Assembly (NCBI GenBank): GCA_001799575.1
Contig: MGTT01000004.1
Coordinates: 1-49,507, forward strand
DNA length: 49,507 nt
Reading direction: 5' to 3'
Origin: Elusimicrobia bacterium GWA2_56_46
GTDB taxonomy: Bacteria; Elusimicrobiota; Elusimicrobia; Elusimicrobiales; UBA9959
In this document: piece after piece, positions 15,946 to 24,645 of the stretch
Position numbering within the stretch: position 1 is the first letter of the stretch
Layout of the letters: each line of letters opens with the position of its first letter
Translations under genes and position numbers: made by a program
Notes under the pieces: generated by a model
Seen by the model: the letters and a program-made list of their open reading frames with translations, nothing else
Told to the model about the DNA's origin: nothing
Databases searched by the model: none

Positions 15946-17493
15946 TTAGATCAGCTTAACTTCTTCCAGCCGCACCAGGCCTTCCTTGTTGAGGACTATC
16001 CTTATGCGGTCGTAATGCACTTTTTTCTGCCCGTGCGCGCCGGCATAGGAATATTTCATGACCATATTCATATGATAGACGCGCGAGCAGGCCACGGTCC
16101 GGATCCGGCCCGTGGCCGGATCCGCGTACGGATAATTCACCCGGGAATCGTCGGCCTGGGTGATAAAATCCATGATGTTGAACCGCATTATGTCGTTCAG
16201 GCCCTTGCGCCGTTCGTGGGCACCCAGGATCTTCTCGGGATAGAGGGTTATCTCTTTCTTGTACTTGAAAACGCGCTCAGGCTTGCCGTCCTCGTCTATG
16301 GACGTGATGTTGTCTATCTTGCGGAGGCGGGAAATATCCGGCGGCACCGCCCGCTCCGAAATGAATGTAAAAGCCTCTTTCAGCACCCCGATCTTTTTGG
16401 AACTGTCGGGATCCAGGATCTTTATCTCCCGGTCGGAGAACCAGCGCGTCAGATTCTTGGAGAACAGCAGCTTCAGCCAGTCCTTGATCCGGTCTTTAAA
16501 AATGTAGCTTATCACTATGATCAGCACAAACGGCACGCTGTTTATGGTGTAGCGGTTCTGGGCGTAAATCGTGGCCAGCACCGCGAACAACATCGCCAGC
16601 CCGGCCGCCAGGCCGAAGACCACCTGCGTAAGTGTCCGCCACTCTTCCAGTTCGGGCTTGAGATAGAGCACGCTTGAAATAAATTTTTTCAATACGCCGC
16701 GCCTGTAAATGATCACCTCGTTGTTTTCCCCCTCCTTCAGGACGGAAGGGTAATTCATGGCCGCCCGGTACTGGCTCTGCGAAATGACCAGGGCGGCCAG
16801 TTCCTCCTCCAGGGCCTTGAAATCCGCCAGGGCCGCCGCGCTCCGGCGCATGGTCTCCAGCAGGGAAGTGAGATATTCCTCCGTGATCAGACTCAGGTAT
16901 TCGTCGAAAAAATTAAACGTTTCTTTCAGCTTGACGGGCACGACCGGATCCATCACGTCGGTCTTCAGGGCGTTGATCCGCCCGGACAGGTATTTAAGAT
17001 CCGCCAGGAACGAGCCGAGCCCTTCGCCGATGAACATGCGCCTGCCCGTCTCGCCCGGCAGCGGAGTATAAGTTTCCAGGCCCGCCATGAAGATCTTCAC
17101 ATGGTCGCGGATCTCGCCCCTGATAACGCAGCCCAGGAGCTTGAATTCGTCGTAGGCCAGATTCACCAGCCCCGGATCCTTGGAGCCCGAAAGGATCCGG
17201 GAAAGATTTTCCCTCACCCGGTTGAGCGGCGAAGTGGAAAGCCCGGGGTCGCAGAGTTTGGACAGGCTGATCTTGGGCGTTTTGAAGCGTATATAGCGCT
17301 GGTTGTTGTTATAAAAATCCTCTTTTGTGTACGTGCTGGGGCCGATATTGAGCGCCCGCGGCACGAAGAAATAACTTTCCAGTTCGTAGACGGTATGGGA
17401 GGGCGGCAATTCCAGATCCAGCTTTATCTCGAAGCGGTGCCGGTCGTGAAGTCTTATCTTGGAGTCAAAAATATCGTTGTGTTCGTCGATCAT
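15946..17493 (-). CDS. Unknown membrane protein (515 residues) coupled to the Xer recombinase gene
   Basis: I do not recognise this protein. It has no signal peptide, a large soluble N-terminal part of about 285 residues, two closely spaced membrane helices (about 289-310 and 317-333), and a C-terminal soluble part of about 180 residues. Both soluble parts would therefore face the same side, probably the cytoplasm. The N-terminus has a beta-rich look (RHRFEIKLDLELPP, ESYFFVPRALNI) and the middle is helical with charged pairs. No catalytic motif was seen. Its ATG overlaps the stop of the recombinase gene as ATGA, so translation is probably coupled. Confidence 0.8.
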   Translation of the reverse strand: MIDEHNDIFDSKIRLHDRHRFEIKLDLELPPSHTVYELESYFFVPRALNIGPSTYTKEDFYNNNQRYIRFKTPKISLSKLCDPGLSTSPLNRVRENLSRILSGSKDPGLVNLAYDEFKLLGCVIRGEIRDHVKIFMAGLETYTPLPGETGRRMFIGEGLGSFLADLKYLSGRINALKTDVMDPVVPVKLKETFNFFDEYLSLITEEYLTSLLETMRRSAAALADFKALEEELAALVISQSQYRAAMNYPSVLKEGENNEVIIYRRGVLKKFISSVLYLKPELEEWRTLTQVVFGLAAGLAMLFAVLATIYAQNRYTINSVPFVLIIVISYIFKDRIKDWLKLLFSKNLTRWFSDREIKILDPDSSKKIGVLKEAFTFISERAVPPDISRLRKIDNITSIDEDGKPERVFKYKKEITLYPEKILGAHERRKGLNDIMRFNIMDFITQADDSRVNYPYADPATGRIRTVACSRVYHMNMVMKYSYAGAHGQKKVHYDRIRIVLNKEGLVRLEEVKLI

Positions 17494-18389
17494 AACTTAT
17501 CCGGATGGAATTTCTCGTGGGCGGCTTTTACGCCGGATTTTTCCACGTGGGCGTAGAGCTGCGTGGTGTTCAGGCTCGCATGGCCCAGCATTTCCTGCAC
17601 CGACCGCAGATCCGCCCCGCCCTGCACCAGGTGCGAGGCGAAAGTGTGCCGGAGCAGATGCGGGTGCAGGGGTATGGCGACACCGGCCTCTTTGCCCAGT
17701 TTTATTATATCTTTCCAGAGCTGCACCCGGCTTATTTTTTTCCCGGAACGGTTCACGAATATTTCCGCGGCCGCCGATCCGCCCCCGAATCTGGCCTGGC
17801 GCAGCTCCAGGTACCTCTTCAGGGTTTCCAGGGCCGCCCGGTGCACCGGCACGATGCGCTCCTTGGCGCCCTTGCCGAAAACGCGCAGCCAGCCCTGCCG
17901 GAGATCCACGGCTTCCAGACGCAGGCCCAGAAGCTCGGAAATACGGAGCCCCGCCGCGTACAAAAGCTCTATGGCCGCCACGGTCCGCATCCGGGAGAAA
18001 TTATCCCCGGCGGGACAGGTAAGCAGTTTTTCCATGTCCCGCCCGGACAGGAACTTGGGCACGCGCTGCGGCATCCTCGGCGCCCTGAAGTTGCGCGTCG
18101 GATCCTCCGAAAGCTTCCCCTCCAGCATCAGGAACCTGTAAAAAGAGCGCAGGGCTTCGGTTTTCCTGAAGATGGAGGAGCTTTTAAGTTTTTTGTCCGC
18201 TTTCAGCGTCCAGAGGTACTCCTCCACGAAGCGCGCGTCCGCTTTCAGCGGGTCGCTCTTCAGGACTTCGCAGTACCTCAGAAAAGCGCCGAGATCCCCG
18301 GCGTAGGCCCGGCAGGTATTCCCACTCAGGCCCCGTTCAAGAGCGAGATACCGGTAAAATTCCGCGGCAGGCGGCGCTGATTTTTTCAT
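17490..18389 (-). CDS. Tyrosine recombinase, XerC/XerD type
   Basis: The 299-residue length and the full set of catalytic residues fit Xer: Arg149 in GLRISELLGL, Lys173 in GKGAKERIVP, HPHLLRHTFASHL with His244 and Arg247, His270 in LGHASLNTTQ, and nucleophile Tyr279. The N-terminal SAM-like core-binding domain (residues 8-100) is present. XerC/D resolve chromosome dimers at dif during cell division, with FtsK. Only one Xer is in the window, so I cannot say whether it is XerC, XerD or a single-recombinase (XerH/XerS-like) system. It lies 34 bases downstream of recA on the same strand. No dif-like site was identified. Confidence 0.93.
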   Translation of the reverse strand: MKKSAPPAAEFYRYLALERGLSGNTCRAYAGDLGAFLRYCEVLKSDPLKADARFVEEYLWTLKADKKLKSSSIFRKTEALRSFYRFLMLEGKLSEDPTRNFRAPRMPQRVPKFLSGRDMEKLLTCPAGDNFSRMRTVAAIELLYAAGLRISELLGLRLEAVDLRQGWLRVFGKGAKERIVPVHRAALETLKRYLELRQARFGGGSAAAEIFVNRSGKKISRVQLWKDIIKLGKEAGVAIPLHPHLLRHTFASHLVQGGADLRSVQEMLGHASLNTTQLYAHVEKSGVKAAHEKFHPDKL

Positions 18390-18423
18390 TTATCGCCGGC
18401 CGCCTCCGCCGCGGCCGCGGCCC

Positions 18424-19518
18424 CTATTTCCTGGCGACCTTTTCCTTTTTCTCGCCCTTTTCAGCCTTATCTTCGGCTTTTTCGGCCGTTTTACTTTCGG
18501 CCTTTTCCGCCGGAGAGACCACGCCCGGGTTCAGGAACCGGAAGCGCAGTTCGGCTTCTATTTCCTTATACTTATCCGGATTCATCTTAAGATAAGTCTT
18601 GGCGTTTTCCCTGCCCTGGCCCATGCGCTCGGTTTTATAGATGAACCAGGTGCCGGTTTTCTCTATAAGGCCGGTCTCCACGCCCATGTCCAGGACGCAG
18701 CCCTCGGCCGAGATGCCGACGCCGTTCACCATCTCAAATTCCGCCTGCCGGTAGGGCGGGGCGACCTTGTTCTTCACCACTTTCACGCGGATCCGCGCGC
18801 CGGTGACGACGTCGCCCTGCTTGATGGTCTCGATCTTGCGGATATCCAGCCGGACCGAGGAGTAGAACTTGAGCGCCAGACCGCCGGGGGTGGTTTCCGG
18901 GCTGCCGAACATGACGCCGATCTTGTGCCTGAGCTGGTTGATGAAGATGACCGTGGTCTTGGTGGTGGCCATGATGGAAGTGAGCTTGCGCAGGGCCTGG
19001 CTCATCAGCCGGGCCTGGAGGCCCATATGCTGGTCGCCCATCTCGCCTTCAATCTCGGCCTTGGGAACCAGGGCGGCCACGGAATCTATCACTATCAGGT
19101 CAACGGCGCCGGAGCGAACCAGCTTCTCGGTTATCTCAAGGGCCTGCTCTCCGGAGTCGGGCTGGGAGATCAGGAGGTTGTCTATGTTAACGCCCAGACG
19201 CTTGGCGTACATCGGGTCAAGCGCGTGCTCGGCGTCTATGAAAGCCGCCATGCCGCCGCGCTTCTGGACTTCGGCCAGGATATGCAGCGTCAACGTCGTC
19301 TTACCGCCGGCTTCCGGGCCGTAGACCTCTATCACGCGGCCACGCGGGAGCCCGCCTATGCCGAGCGCCAGATCCAGCGACAGCGCACCGGTGGGCAGCG
19401 CCTCCACTTTTATCCTGGACGACTTCTCGCCAAGCAGCATTATGGCTTCTTTCCCGAAACTCTTCTCTATCTGCGAAAGCGCCATCTCAAGCGCTTTGTC
19501 TTTTTCTTCTTTACCCAT
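18424..19518 (-). CDS. recA: Recombinase A
   Basis: A 364-residue RecA with Walker A at residues 67-75 (GPEAGGKTT; the common form is GPESSGKTT), the [22 protein letters not shown] region, MAE/L1-L2 loops ([22 protein letters not shown]) and the C-terminal domain. The tail is long and unusually rich in Lys, Glu and Ala ([20 protein letters not shown]). RecA forms the nucleoprotein filament for strand exchange and SOS induction. GGAGGATATTAAT precedes the ATG. A 20-base perfect dyad lies about 70 bases upstream. The gene follows RNase R by 154 bases and is followed by the Xer gene. Confidence 0.98.
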   Translation of the reverse strand: MGKEEKDKALEMALSQIEKSFGKEAIMLLGEKSSRIKVEALPTGALSLDLALGIGGLPRGRVIEVYGPEAGGKTTLTLHILAEVQKRGGMAAFIDAEHALDPMYAKRLGVNIDNLLISQPDSGEQALEITEKLVRSGAVDLIVIDSVAALVPKAEIEGEMGDQHMGLQARLMSQALRKLTSIMATTKTTVIFINQLRHKIGVMFGSPETTPGGLALKFYSSVRLDIRKIETIKQGDVVTGARIRVKVVKNKVAPPYRQAEFEMVNGVGISAEGCVLDMGVETGLIEKTGTWFIYKTERMGQGRENAKTYLKMNPDKYKEIEAELRFRFLNPGVVSPAEKAESKTAEKAEDKAEKGEKKEKVARK

Positions 19519-19589
19519 ATTAATATCCTCCGGCCGGTCTAGCGTTGGTGGAAAATGTCTGTTTTCCTCTTAATATCTTACCACAGGAC

Positions 19590-19609
19590 CCCGACAGCGT
19601 ACTGTCGGG
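19590..19609. promoter_or_regulatory. Perfect 8-base dyad upstream of recA
   Basis: CCCGACAG and CTGTCGGG flank the centre CGTA. It lies between the RNase R stop and the recA start. A close relative, CGACAG-GACG-CTGTCG, is at 38153-38168 in a gene-free region, so it could be a dispersed hairpin rather than an operator. No T run follows on the minus strand. Confidence 0.4.
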
Positions 19610-19672
19610 TTGTTTCGCGGCTTTTTTTAATTTTTCATCGCGGAAATCGCTTTAAATTATATCAAAAGGCGC

Positions 19673-21691
19673 CTATCCCCCGCGGCGCGCACGCTTCTTT
19701 TGGGAAGTCACGCGCCACTGGCCTTTGGTTTTGGCCTGTTGCGCTCCGGCGGGCTGGGTACCGACGGGCCCCGCAAGGGACAGGTCTATTTTCCCTTCCA
19801 CCGTGTCCACGGCTTCCACCTTTACTTTGACTTTAGCGCCGGGCTTCAGGTGGCCGACGCGAAGCATCCCCTCCGCGCCGGTATCGCCGAGCATGACGAA
19901 AGTTCCGCTCTCTATGACCGAAGTCACGGTTCCGTCCATCACTACGCCGACCTGCCCTTTCAGCAGTTCCGCGCGCAGGATATCCACTGACTTATGCTCG
20001 GCTTCGGCCGCCGCTCGTTCCCGCTCCGAGCAGTGCGCGCCGGCCGCGGTCAGCGGCAGGGCGCCGTGGTTCTCTTTTTTACCGGCCAGCAGCGCCGCGA
20101 CGGCGCGGTGCGCCATCAGATCCGGATACCGCCGGATGGGCGAAGTGAAATGGGCGTAAGCCCTGGCGGCGATGCCAAAATGCCCCGCCGATTCCGGCGA
20201 GTAAACGGCCTGCCTCATGCTGCGCACTATAAGGGAATTTATAATGTCGGCCAGCGGGTGCGCCTGCGCGCGCGCCAGCACGTCCTGCAGGCCCTTATGC
20301 GGATCCACCCCCAGCAGGCCCCCCGCCGACAGACCGAGCTCGCCCAAAGTCTTTGCCAGCGCTTTCAGCTTGAGCGGATCCGGCACGTCGTGGCGGCGGT
20401 GCAGAAAAGGCATCTTCGCGGCCATCAGTTCGGTGGCTATCGCCTCGTTGGCGAGCAGCATGAATTCCTCTATCAGGCGGTGGCTCTTTAATCTCGGCCG
20501 GAGAGTCACGCGCAGGGGCTTGCCCTCGGCGTCCGTCACCACTTTATATTCCGGCAGGTCAAAATCCAGCGCTCCCCTGTCCACCCGGCGCCTGTACAGG
20601 ACGGCGGACAGTTCGCCCATGCGCATAACGGCCTCGGCCGCGGCCTTCGGCGCGGGGATCTTTCCTCCCTCCAGCAGCGTCTGCACTTCCTCATAGGTGA
20701 AGCGGCGGCAGGAACGTATGACGGTGGCGGCCATGCGCCGCCGGGTCACCTTGCCGGCGGGACTGAGATCCATGAACACGGAAAGCGTAAGCCTCTCCTG
20801 TTCCGGCACCAGGCTGCACAGGTTATTGGAAAGCGAGGGAGGCAGCATCGGCACGACCCTGTCTGGCAGATAGACGCTGGTTCCGCGCGAGTAGGCCTCC
20901 TTGTCCAGGGGCGTCCCGGTCTTCACATAATGCCCCACGTCGGCGATATGCACGCCGAGGCGCGTGAGCCCGCCCGGCAGCGGCTCTATAGACACCGCGT
21001 CGTCGAAATCTTTGGCGTCGGCCCCGTCGATGGTCACGATCGGGAGATGGAATAATTCCTCCCGCCCTTTCCAGTCGGCAGGCTGAAGCCTGGCCGGCAG
21101 CACGGCGCTTTGCTCCAGCGCCTCTTTAGGGAAAGTCTCGATAATGCCCCGCGCCCTCAGCAGCGAGGTTATGCGCGCGCGCGTGTCGTCCGGCCCGCCC
21201 AGAACTTCTATAACGGAACCGGCGGCCGCGAGGCTCTCCGTCGGCCAGCGGGTAATTTCCAGCACCGCGAAAGCTCCCTCCACGGGCGTTATTTTCGGGG
21301 CGAAACCGATGACCTGCGCCGGAGGCGCGTCGCCTTTTTCCGGACACACGGCCCAGCCGCGCGGCGTATGTTTGAGAATGCCTACCAGGGAGGTGCGCGC
21401 GCGCTTGAGCACGCGCACTATTTCGCCGGAAAAGCGGCCGGTTGGCTCACGGCGCACTTTCGCCTGAACCCGGTCGCCGTCCATAGCCAGATCAAGCCCC
21501 CGGCCGCGCAGAAAAACGTCGGAACCGCCTTCGGTCTCCGTAAGCAGAAACGCGAAACGCCCGTGATGCTGGATCACTCCGTCAAGCAGCGTTTCCCCCC
21601 GGCCGGCGCTCCGGCCTCCGGCGCCGCGCGAACTGTGCCGGGCGCGTCCCGCCGGCTGACGCCGCTGATTTTTTTTCCAATAATTTTTCAT
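19673..21691 (-). CDS. rnr: Ribonuclease R / VacB family 3'-5' exoribonuclease
   Basis: A 672-residue RNase II-superfamily protein. The N-terminus is very basic (KKNQRRQPAGRARHSSRG), followed by cold-shock/OB domains (HGRFAFLL, DVFLRG, MDGDRVQAKV). The RNB catalytic core has TIDGADAKDFDDAVSI with the four metal-binding Asp residues, then HIADVGHYV and YLPDRVVPMLPPSLSNNLCSL. A C-terminal S1 domain (GVVMDGTVTSVIESGTFVML) and a basic tail end the protein. It degrades structured RNA processively in the cytoplasm. It begins 6 bases after the upstream membrane-protein gene and is probably cotranscribed with it. Confidence 0.95.
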   Translation of the reverse strand: MKNYWKKNQRRQPAGRARHSSRGAGGRSAGRGETLLDGVIQHHGRFAFLLTETEGGSDVFLRGRGLDLAMDGDRVQAKVRREPTGRFSGEIVRVLKRARTSLVGILKHTPRGWAVCPEKGDAPPAQVIGFAPKITPVEGAFAVLEITRWPTESLAAAGSVIEVLGGPDDTRARITSLLRARGIIETFPKEALEQSAVLPARLQPADWKGREELFHLPIVTIDGADAKDFDDAVSIEPLPGGLTRLGVHIADVGHYVKTGTPLDKEAYSRGTSVYLPDRVVPMLPPSLSNNLCSLVPEQERLTLSVFMDLSPAGKVTRRRMAATVIRSCRRFTYEEVQTLLEGGKIPAPKAAAEAVMRMGELSAVLYRRRVDRGALDFDLPEYKVVTDAEGKPLRVTLRPRLKSHRLIEEFMLLANEAIATELMAAKMPFLHRRHDVPDPLKLKALAKTLGELGLSAGGLLGVDPHKGLQDVLARAQAHPLADIINSLIVRSMRQAVYSPESAGHFGIAARAYAHFTSPIRRYPDLMAHRAVAALLAGKKENHGALPLTAAGAHCSERERAAAEAEHKSVDILRAELLKGQVGVVMDGTVTSVIESGTFVMLGDTGAEGMLRVGHLKPGAKVKVKVEAVDTVEGKIDLSLAGPVGTQPAGAQQAKTKGQWRVTSQKKRARRGG

Positions 21692-21697
21692 AGTTTC

Positions 21698-22540
21698 CTA
21701 CTGCCCCGCGCCCACCTGGCCGACCATACCCATGGTCTTAGGGTTGTTCATCAGCGCGTTAAGCATATTCGGATTAGACACCAGGCCCGCCAGGGCCGGA
21801 TTAGCCGCGAAAATACCGGCCACGGCGGACGGATCGTTCAAAAGCGCCCTGCCGCCGGGGGTATCCAGCATCGCGTCCACCATCTTGCTTGTGGCCAGCG
21901 CGTTGAAGACAGCCCGGTTATTCAGGGCGTCACGCACCACGGACTGATTCATGAATTGGCTGGTGTTCCTGGGATTTTTGAGGTAATTCGCCAGCGCCAG
22001 CGAACTTCCCGTCGCGGCTTTTACCGAGTCCCTGGACATAAAGCCGGCGATCACGTATTTGTTGTTGAAAATAGCGGCCACCACCCTGGGATTACCCATA
22101 GCTTTCCCCACGGCGGCGGTCAAAGCGCCGTAGGCAAGGCCCAGCCCCCGCTGTTTTTTAACCGGCTGGCCGGCCAGAGGATCCGCTTCAGCCTGCGCTC
22201 TAATTCCGGCCTCTTTTCCGGCCGGCTGCCGGGCCCCGGCCCCGCCGCCGCGCGGCCCGGGAACGGACGCCGCATTGCCATCGGACGGACGCCGTCCCGC
22301 GGTTCCCACGGCTTCTATCTGCCCCCATTTGTTGGTCGTGGTCACGGGCTCGGGCGCCGTCGGTTCGCTTTCCTCCCGGTTCGCGGACGCCGCGGTTTCG
22401 CTGCCGCCGGTATATTCTTCCGTCAACCGGGGAGCGCCGCCGGGATTGGTCTTCAGGAGAGATTTCGTCAACAGCACCGTGGCAACGACGCAGACCGGAA
22501 TCAGCGCCCAGACCACCCAGTTTTTAGATTCAGGGGACAT
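21698..22540 (-). CDS. Single-pass membrane protein with Asn-rich helical repeats, function unknown
   Basis: A 280-residue protein with one membrane helix near the N-terminus (about 9-27: VVWALIPVCVVATVLLTKS), a Pro/Gly/Ala-rich linker and a C-terminal domain of about 140 residues. That domain is made of short helices that recur every 10-16 residues around Asn-Pro or Asn-Asn (AANPALAGLVSNPNMLNALM and similar). I do not recognise the family. With a short cytosolic N-terminus, the repeat domain would be periplasmic. Start codon and ribosome site lie in the 3' arm of a 12-base perfect inverted repeat (22536-22613), so translation may depend on the upstream ChaN-like gene. Confidence 0.75.
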   Translation of the reverse strand: MSPESKNWVVWALIPVCVVATVLLTKSLLKTNPGGAPRLTEEYTGGSETAASANREESEPTAPEPVTTTNKWGQIEAVGTAGRRPSDGNAASVPGPRGGGAGARQPAGKEAGIRAQAEADPLAGQPVKKQRGLGLAYGALTAAVGKAMGNPRVVAAIFNNKYVIAGFMSRDSVKAATGSSLALANYLKNPRNTSQFMNQSVVRDALNNRAVFNALATSKMVDAMLDTPGGRALLNDPSAVAGIFAANPALAGLVSNPNMLNALMNNPKTMGMVGQVGAGQ

Positions 22541-22613
22541 AATACCTATTAATTGGCTCGTGTCATTTCATACAACCGTATTCCGGCGGCGGATGGGAAT
22601 CAGGTATTATGTC
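22536..22613 (-). promoter_or_regulatory. 12-base perfect inverted repeat hiding a start codon
   Basis: On the minus strand, GACATAATACCT (22613-22602) is complementary to AGGTATTATGTC (22547-22536). The 5' arm begins inside the stop codon of the ChaN-like gene; the 3' arm contains the AGG and the ATG of the next gene. A ribosome that reaches the upstream stop would open the stem. Confidence 0.6.
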
Positions 22614-23574
22614 ACCGAATTCCGGTGAACCAGATATAATCCGCCTGGGCGAGGGTTTCCGACGGAACCGACGCCGGGCACTGCGGCGCGCTTTCGGTGT
22701 AAAAAGAGACCTGCCTTGCTCCCGGGGCGCGGACTTTGACGGAGGCCGGTATGGCGGCGTTATATATGACATGGCCGTTGCCCGCCACCGTCATTACGGC
22801 CCAGCCGGGATTGGAGTTGAGAAAGCCGGAGATCCTGGAACCCATTCCCTCGTTCCAGGCGCACATGGAGGCCAGATAATTTTCAAAGGTGAACTGCGGC
22901 ATGGGCCGGGCGGCGGGCGCCTTTTTGGAGGCCTTGCCGGCCGCATGCATGGAGTCGTAATTTTCCCTGAGAAAAGCCAGATACTCCTTGTGCCCGGTGA
23001 TGGCCACGGTTTCCGGCAGGAACGCTCGCTCGCCGGGAGTAAGGCTTGCCAGGCCGGTGCGGGCGATCTTTGAAACTATTTTCCTGGGCACGTTGAGAGC
23101 TATGGCCCTGAGTTTGTTCTGGAGAATAAAGTCGAAGATCGGCTTATAGAGGTTGAAATCGAAGCCCCACTCTTCAGCCCAATCCGCTTTGGCGAGGAAC
23201 TCTTCCTGCGTCAGCGCCCCGGCCGCGTACTCGTCCAGAACCGGCTGCAGCGTCATGTTCAGCATTTCAAAACCCACGGCGACCTTATTGCCGCGCAGAG
23301 CGGCCAGGGTTTTAAGGGCCTCAAGCTGGGCCAGGTGGTCGTTAAGCTGGTCGTGCGTCTCTCCGACATAAACGACGTCCGCGCCCTCCATAGTTTTGAC
23401 AAAAGCGGCCGGCCCGTCCAGCGCCAGTCCCGAGGCGGAATTAAACACGCACAGGCCCGGGCCCCCGGCCTCGGAACGGACCGCTCCGTCTTTCACCGGT
23501 TCCGCCAAAACGGTCTGCGCGCAAAACACCGCGGCACCAGCCGCCGCCATAAAATTCAGTATTCCCTTAGTCAC
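22612..23574 (-). CDS. ChaN-family (heme/iron-related) secreted protein, intact motif
   Basis: A 320-residue protein with signal peptide (ILNFMAAAGAAVFCAQTVLA). It has the ChaN/EreA-like superfamily motif VYVGETHDQLNDH (Gly71, Glu72, His74, His80), then VGFEMLNMTLQPVLDEY and a C-terminal TVAGNGHVIYNAAIPASV. ChaN of Campylobacter is an iron-regulated lipoprotein that binds heme; relatives in the superfamily include hydrolases. Substrate here is unknown. GTG 23574 is preceded by a GGAGGAGGAGAG run. It is divergent from a paralogue that lacks the motif (23639-24592). The stop forms part of the inverted repeat that covers the next start. Confidence 0.85.
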   Translation of the reverse strand: MTKGILNFMAAAGAAVFCAQTVLAEPVKDGAVRSEAGGPGLCVFNSASGLALDGPAAFVKTMEGADVVYVGETHDQLNDHLAQLEALKTLAALRGNKVAVGFEMLNMTLQPVLDEYAAGALTQEEFLAKADWAEEWGFDFNLYKPIFDFILQNKLRAIALNVPRKIVSKIARTGLASLTPGERAFLPETVAITGHKEYLAFLRENYDSMHAAGKASKKAPAARPMPQFTFENYLASMCAWNEGMGSRISGFLNSNPGWAVMTVAGNGHVIYNAAIPASVKVRAPGARQVSFYTESAPQCPASVPSETLAQADYIWFTGIR

Positions 23575-23626
23575 ACCGCTCTCCTCCTCCCGCCGCCGGT
23601 TAAGTATATATTGTAGGAAATTGTAC

Positions 23627-23632
23627 TATAAT
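23627..23632 (+). promoter_or_regulatory. -10 box of the second ChaN-like gene
   Basis: TATAAT ends 6 bases before ATG 23639; no Shine-Dalgarno sequence lies between. No good -35 was found at 16-18 bases. The 64-base divergent gap must serve both ChaN-like genes. Confidence 0.5.
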
Positions 23633-23638
23633 ATTTTT

Positions 23639-24592
23639 ATGAAACTTTCGACGGTTTTCTTTCTTGTCCTGATCTTTATCCCCATTTTAACTTTTGCCGC
23701 GAAAGCGCCGGTTCAGAAGACCCCGGCTCCGGCCGCGCAGACCCAGCCGGCGCCGCCCGATGACCGCTACTGCATCTTCGGCGCCCAGTCCGGCAAGCCG
23801 TTCAACACCGAGGCCGCATTCAAAGCCCTCATCTGGAAAAGCGACGTGATCTACCTGGGCGGGGCGAAAGGCGGTTTGAACGGCCCCCCGGCCGCGCTGG
23901 AAGTCCTTACGGCGCTGAAGATAGCGCGCGGCCCGAAGATCGCCGTGGGGTTCGAGACGCTCGACATAACGCTCCAGCCCGTCCTTGACGATTATCTCTC
24001 GGGCAAAATCACCGAGAATGATTTCGTCTCCGCGGCGGCGGCGCAAAAAGAGCGCGGCTTCGACTTCGGCCTTAATAAACCCGTCTTCGATCTGATGATC
24101 CGGAACAAACTCCGTGCCCTGGCCCTTGGAGTTCCGCAAAAGCTCGTCTCGGAGATAGCCGCCCTGGGCCTCGCGGGGCTGAATGAGGAAGACAAAAAAA
24201 CGCTGCCGGAACAAATCAATATTTCCAGGAATAAAAAGTATCTGGACCGCCTCAGGACTTCGTTCAACTCCCGCGGAGAAGCCGCATCGCCCAACACCCT
24301 TTCCTGGGACAATTACCTGGCCTCCATAGCGGCGGCGAACGAGGCCGCCGGCGCCGTAATAGCCGATTTTGTAAAAGCCAACCCCGGCTGGTCCGTAGCG
24401 GCCTCCGTGGACAACGACCGTATCATCTATAACGCCGCGATCCCGGCTTCCGTAAAAAACCGCATCCCGAAAATACGGCAGGCCTCTTTCTATATAACGG
24501 CTCCGGCCAAGTGTCCCTCCTCATTCCCCAAAGAACACCAGAACATAGCCAACTATGTGTGGTATATGACAACGGTGGTTAGTGGTCAGTGA
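23639..24592 (+). CDS. ChaN-like paralogue with degenerate active motif
   Basis: This 317-residue protein has a signal peptide (KLSTVFFLVLIFIPILTFAA) and aligns along its length with the divergent neighbour: AVGFETLDITLQPVLDDY, ERGFDFGLNKPVFDLMI, NPGWSVAASVDNDRIIYNAA. The superfamily motif is destroyed, however: where the neighbour has VYVGETHDQLNDH, this one has IYLGGAKGGLNGP, so Glu, the first His and the second His are Gly75, Lys77 and Pro83. It may be a non-catalytic partner. Its last codons and stop are encoded by a heptamer repeat array (24577-24611). Start chosen at 23639 because it gives a full signal peptide right after a -10 box. Confidence 0.82.
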   Translation: MKLSTVFFLVLIFIPILTFAAKAPVQKTPAPAAQTQPAPPDDRYCIFGAQSGKPFNTEAAFKALIWKSDVIYLGGAKGGLNGPPAALEVLTALKIARGPKIAVGFETLDITLQPVLDDYLSGKITENDFVSAAAAQKERGFDFGLNKPVFDLMIRNKLRALALGVPQKLVSEIAALGLAGLNEEDKKTLPEQINISRNKKYLDRLRTSFNSRGEAASPNTLSWDNYLASIAAANEAAGAVIADFVKANPGWSVAASVDNDRIIYNAAIPASVKNRIPKIRQASFYITAPAKCPSSFPKEHQNIANYVWYMTTVVSGQ

Positions 24593-24611
24593 ATAGTGGG
24601 TAGTGGTTAAG
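24577..24611. repeat. Degenerate heptamer array, GGTTAGT-type, five units
   Basis: Five contiguous 7-base units (consensus G-G-T-T-A-G-T, each with 0-2 changes) overlap the end of the ChaN-like paralogue and supply its stop codon. The array has the same unit size, number and similar consensus as 6061-6095. Confidence 0.65.
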
Positions 24612-24645
24612 GAAGTTCCGCACTTCCCGGCAAATATCGTTCATG

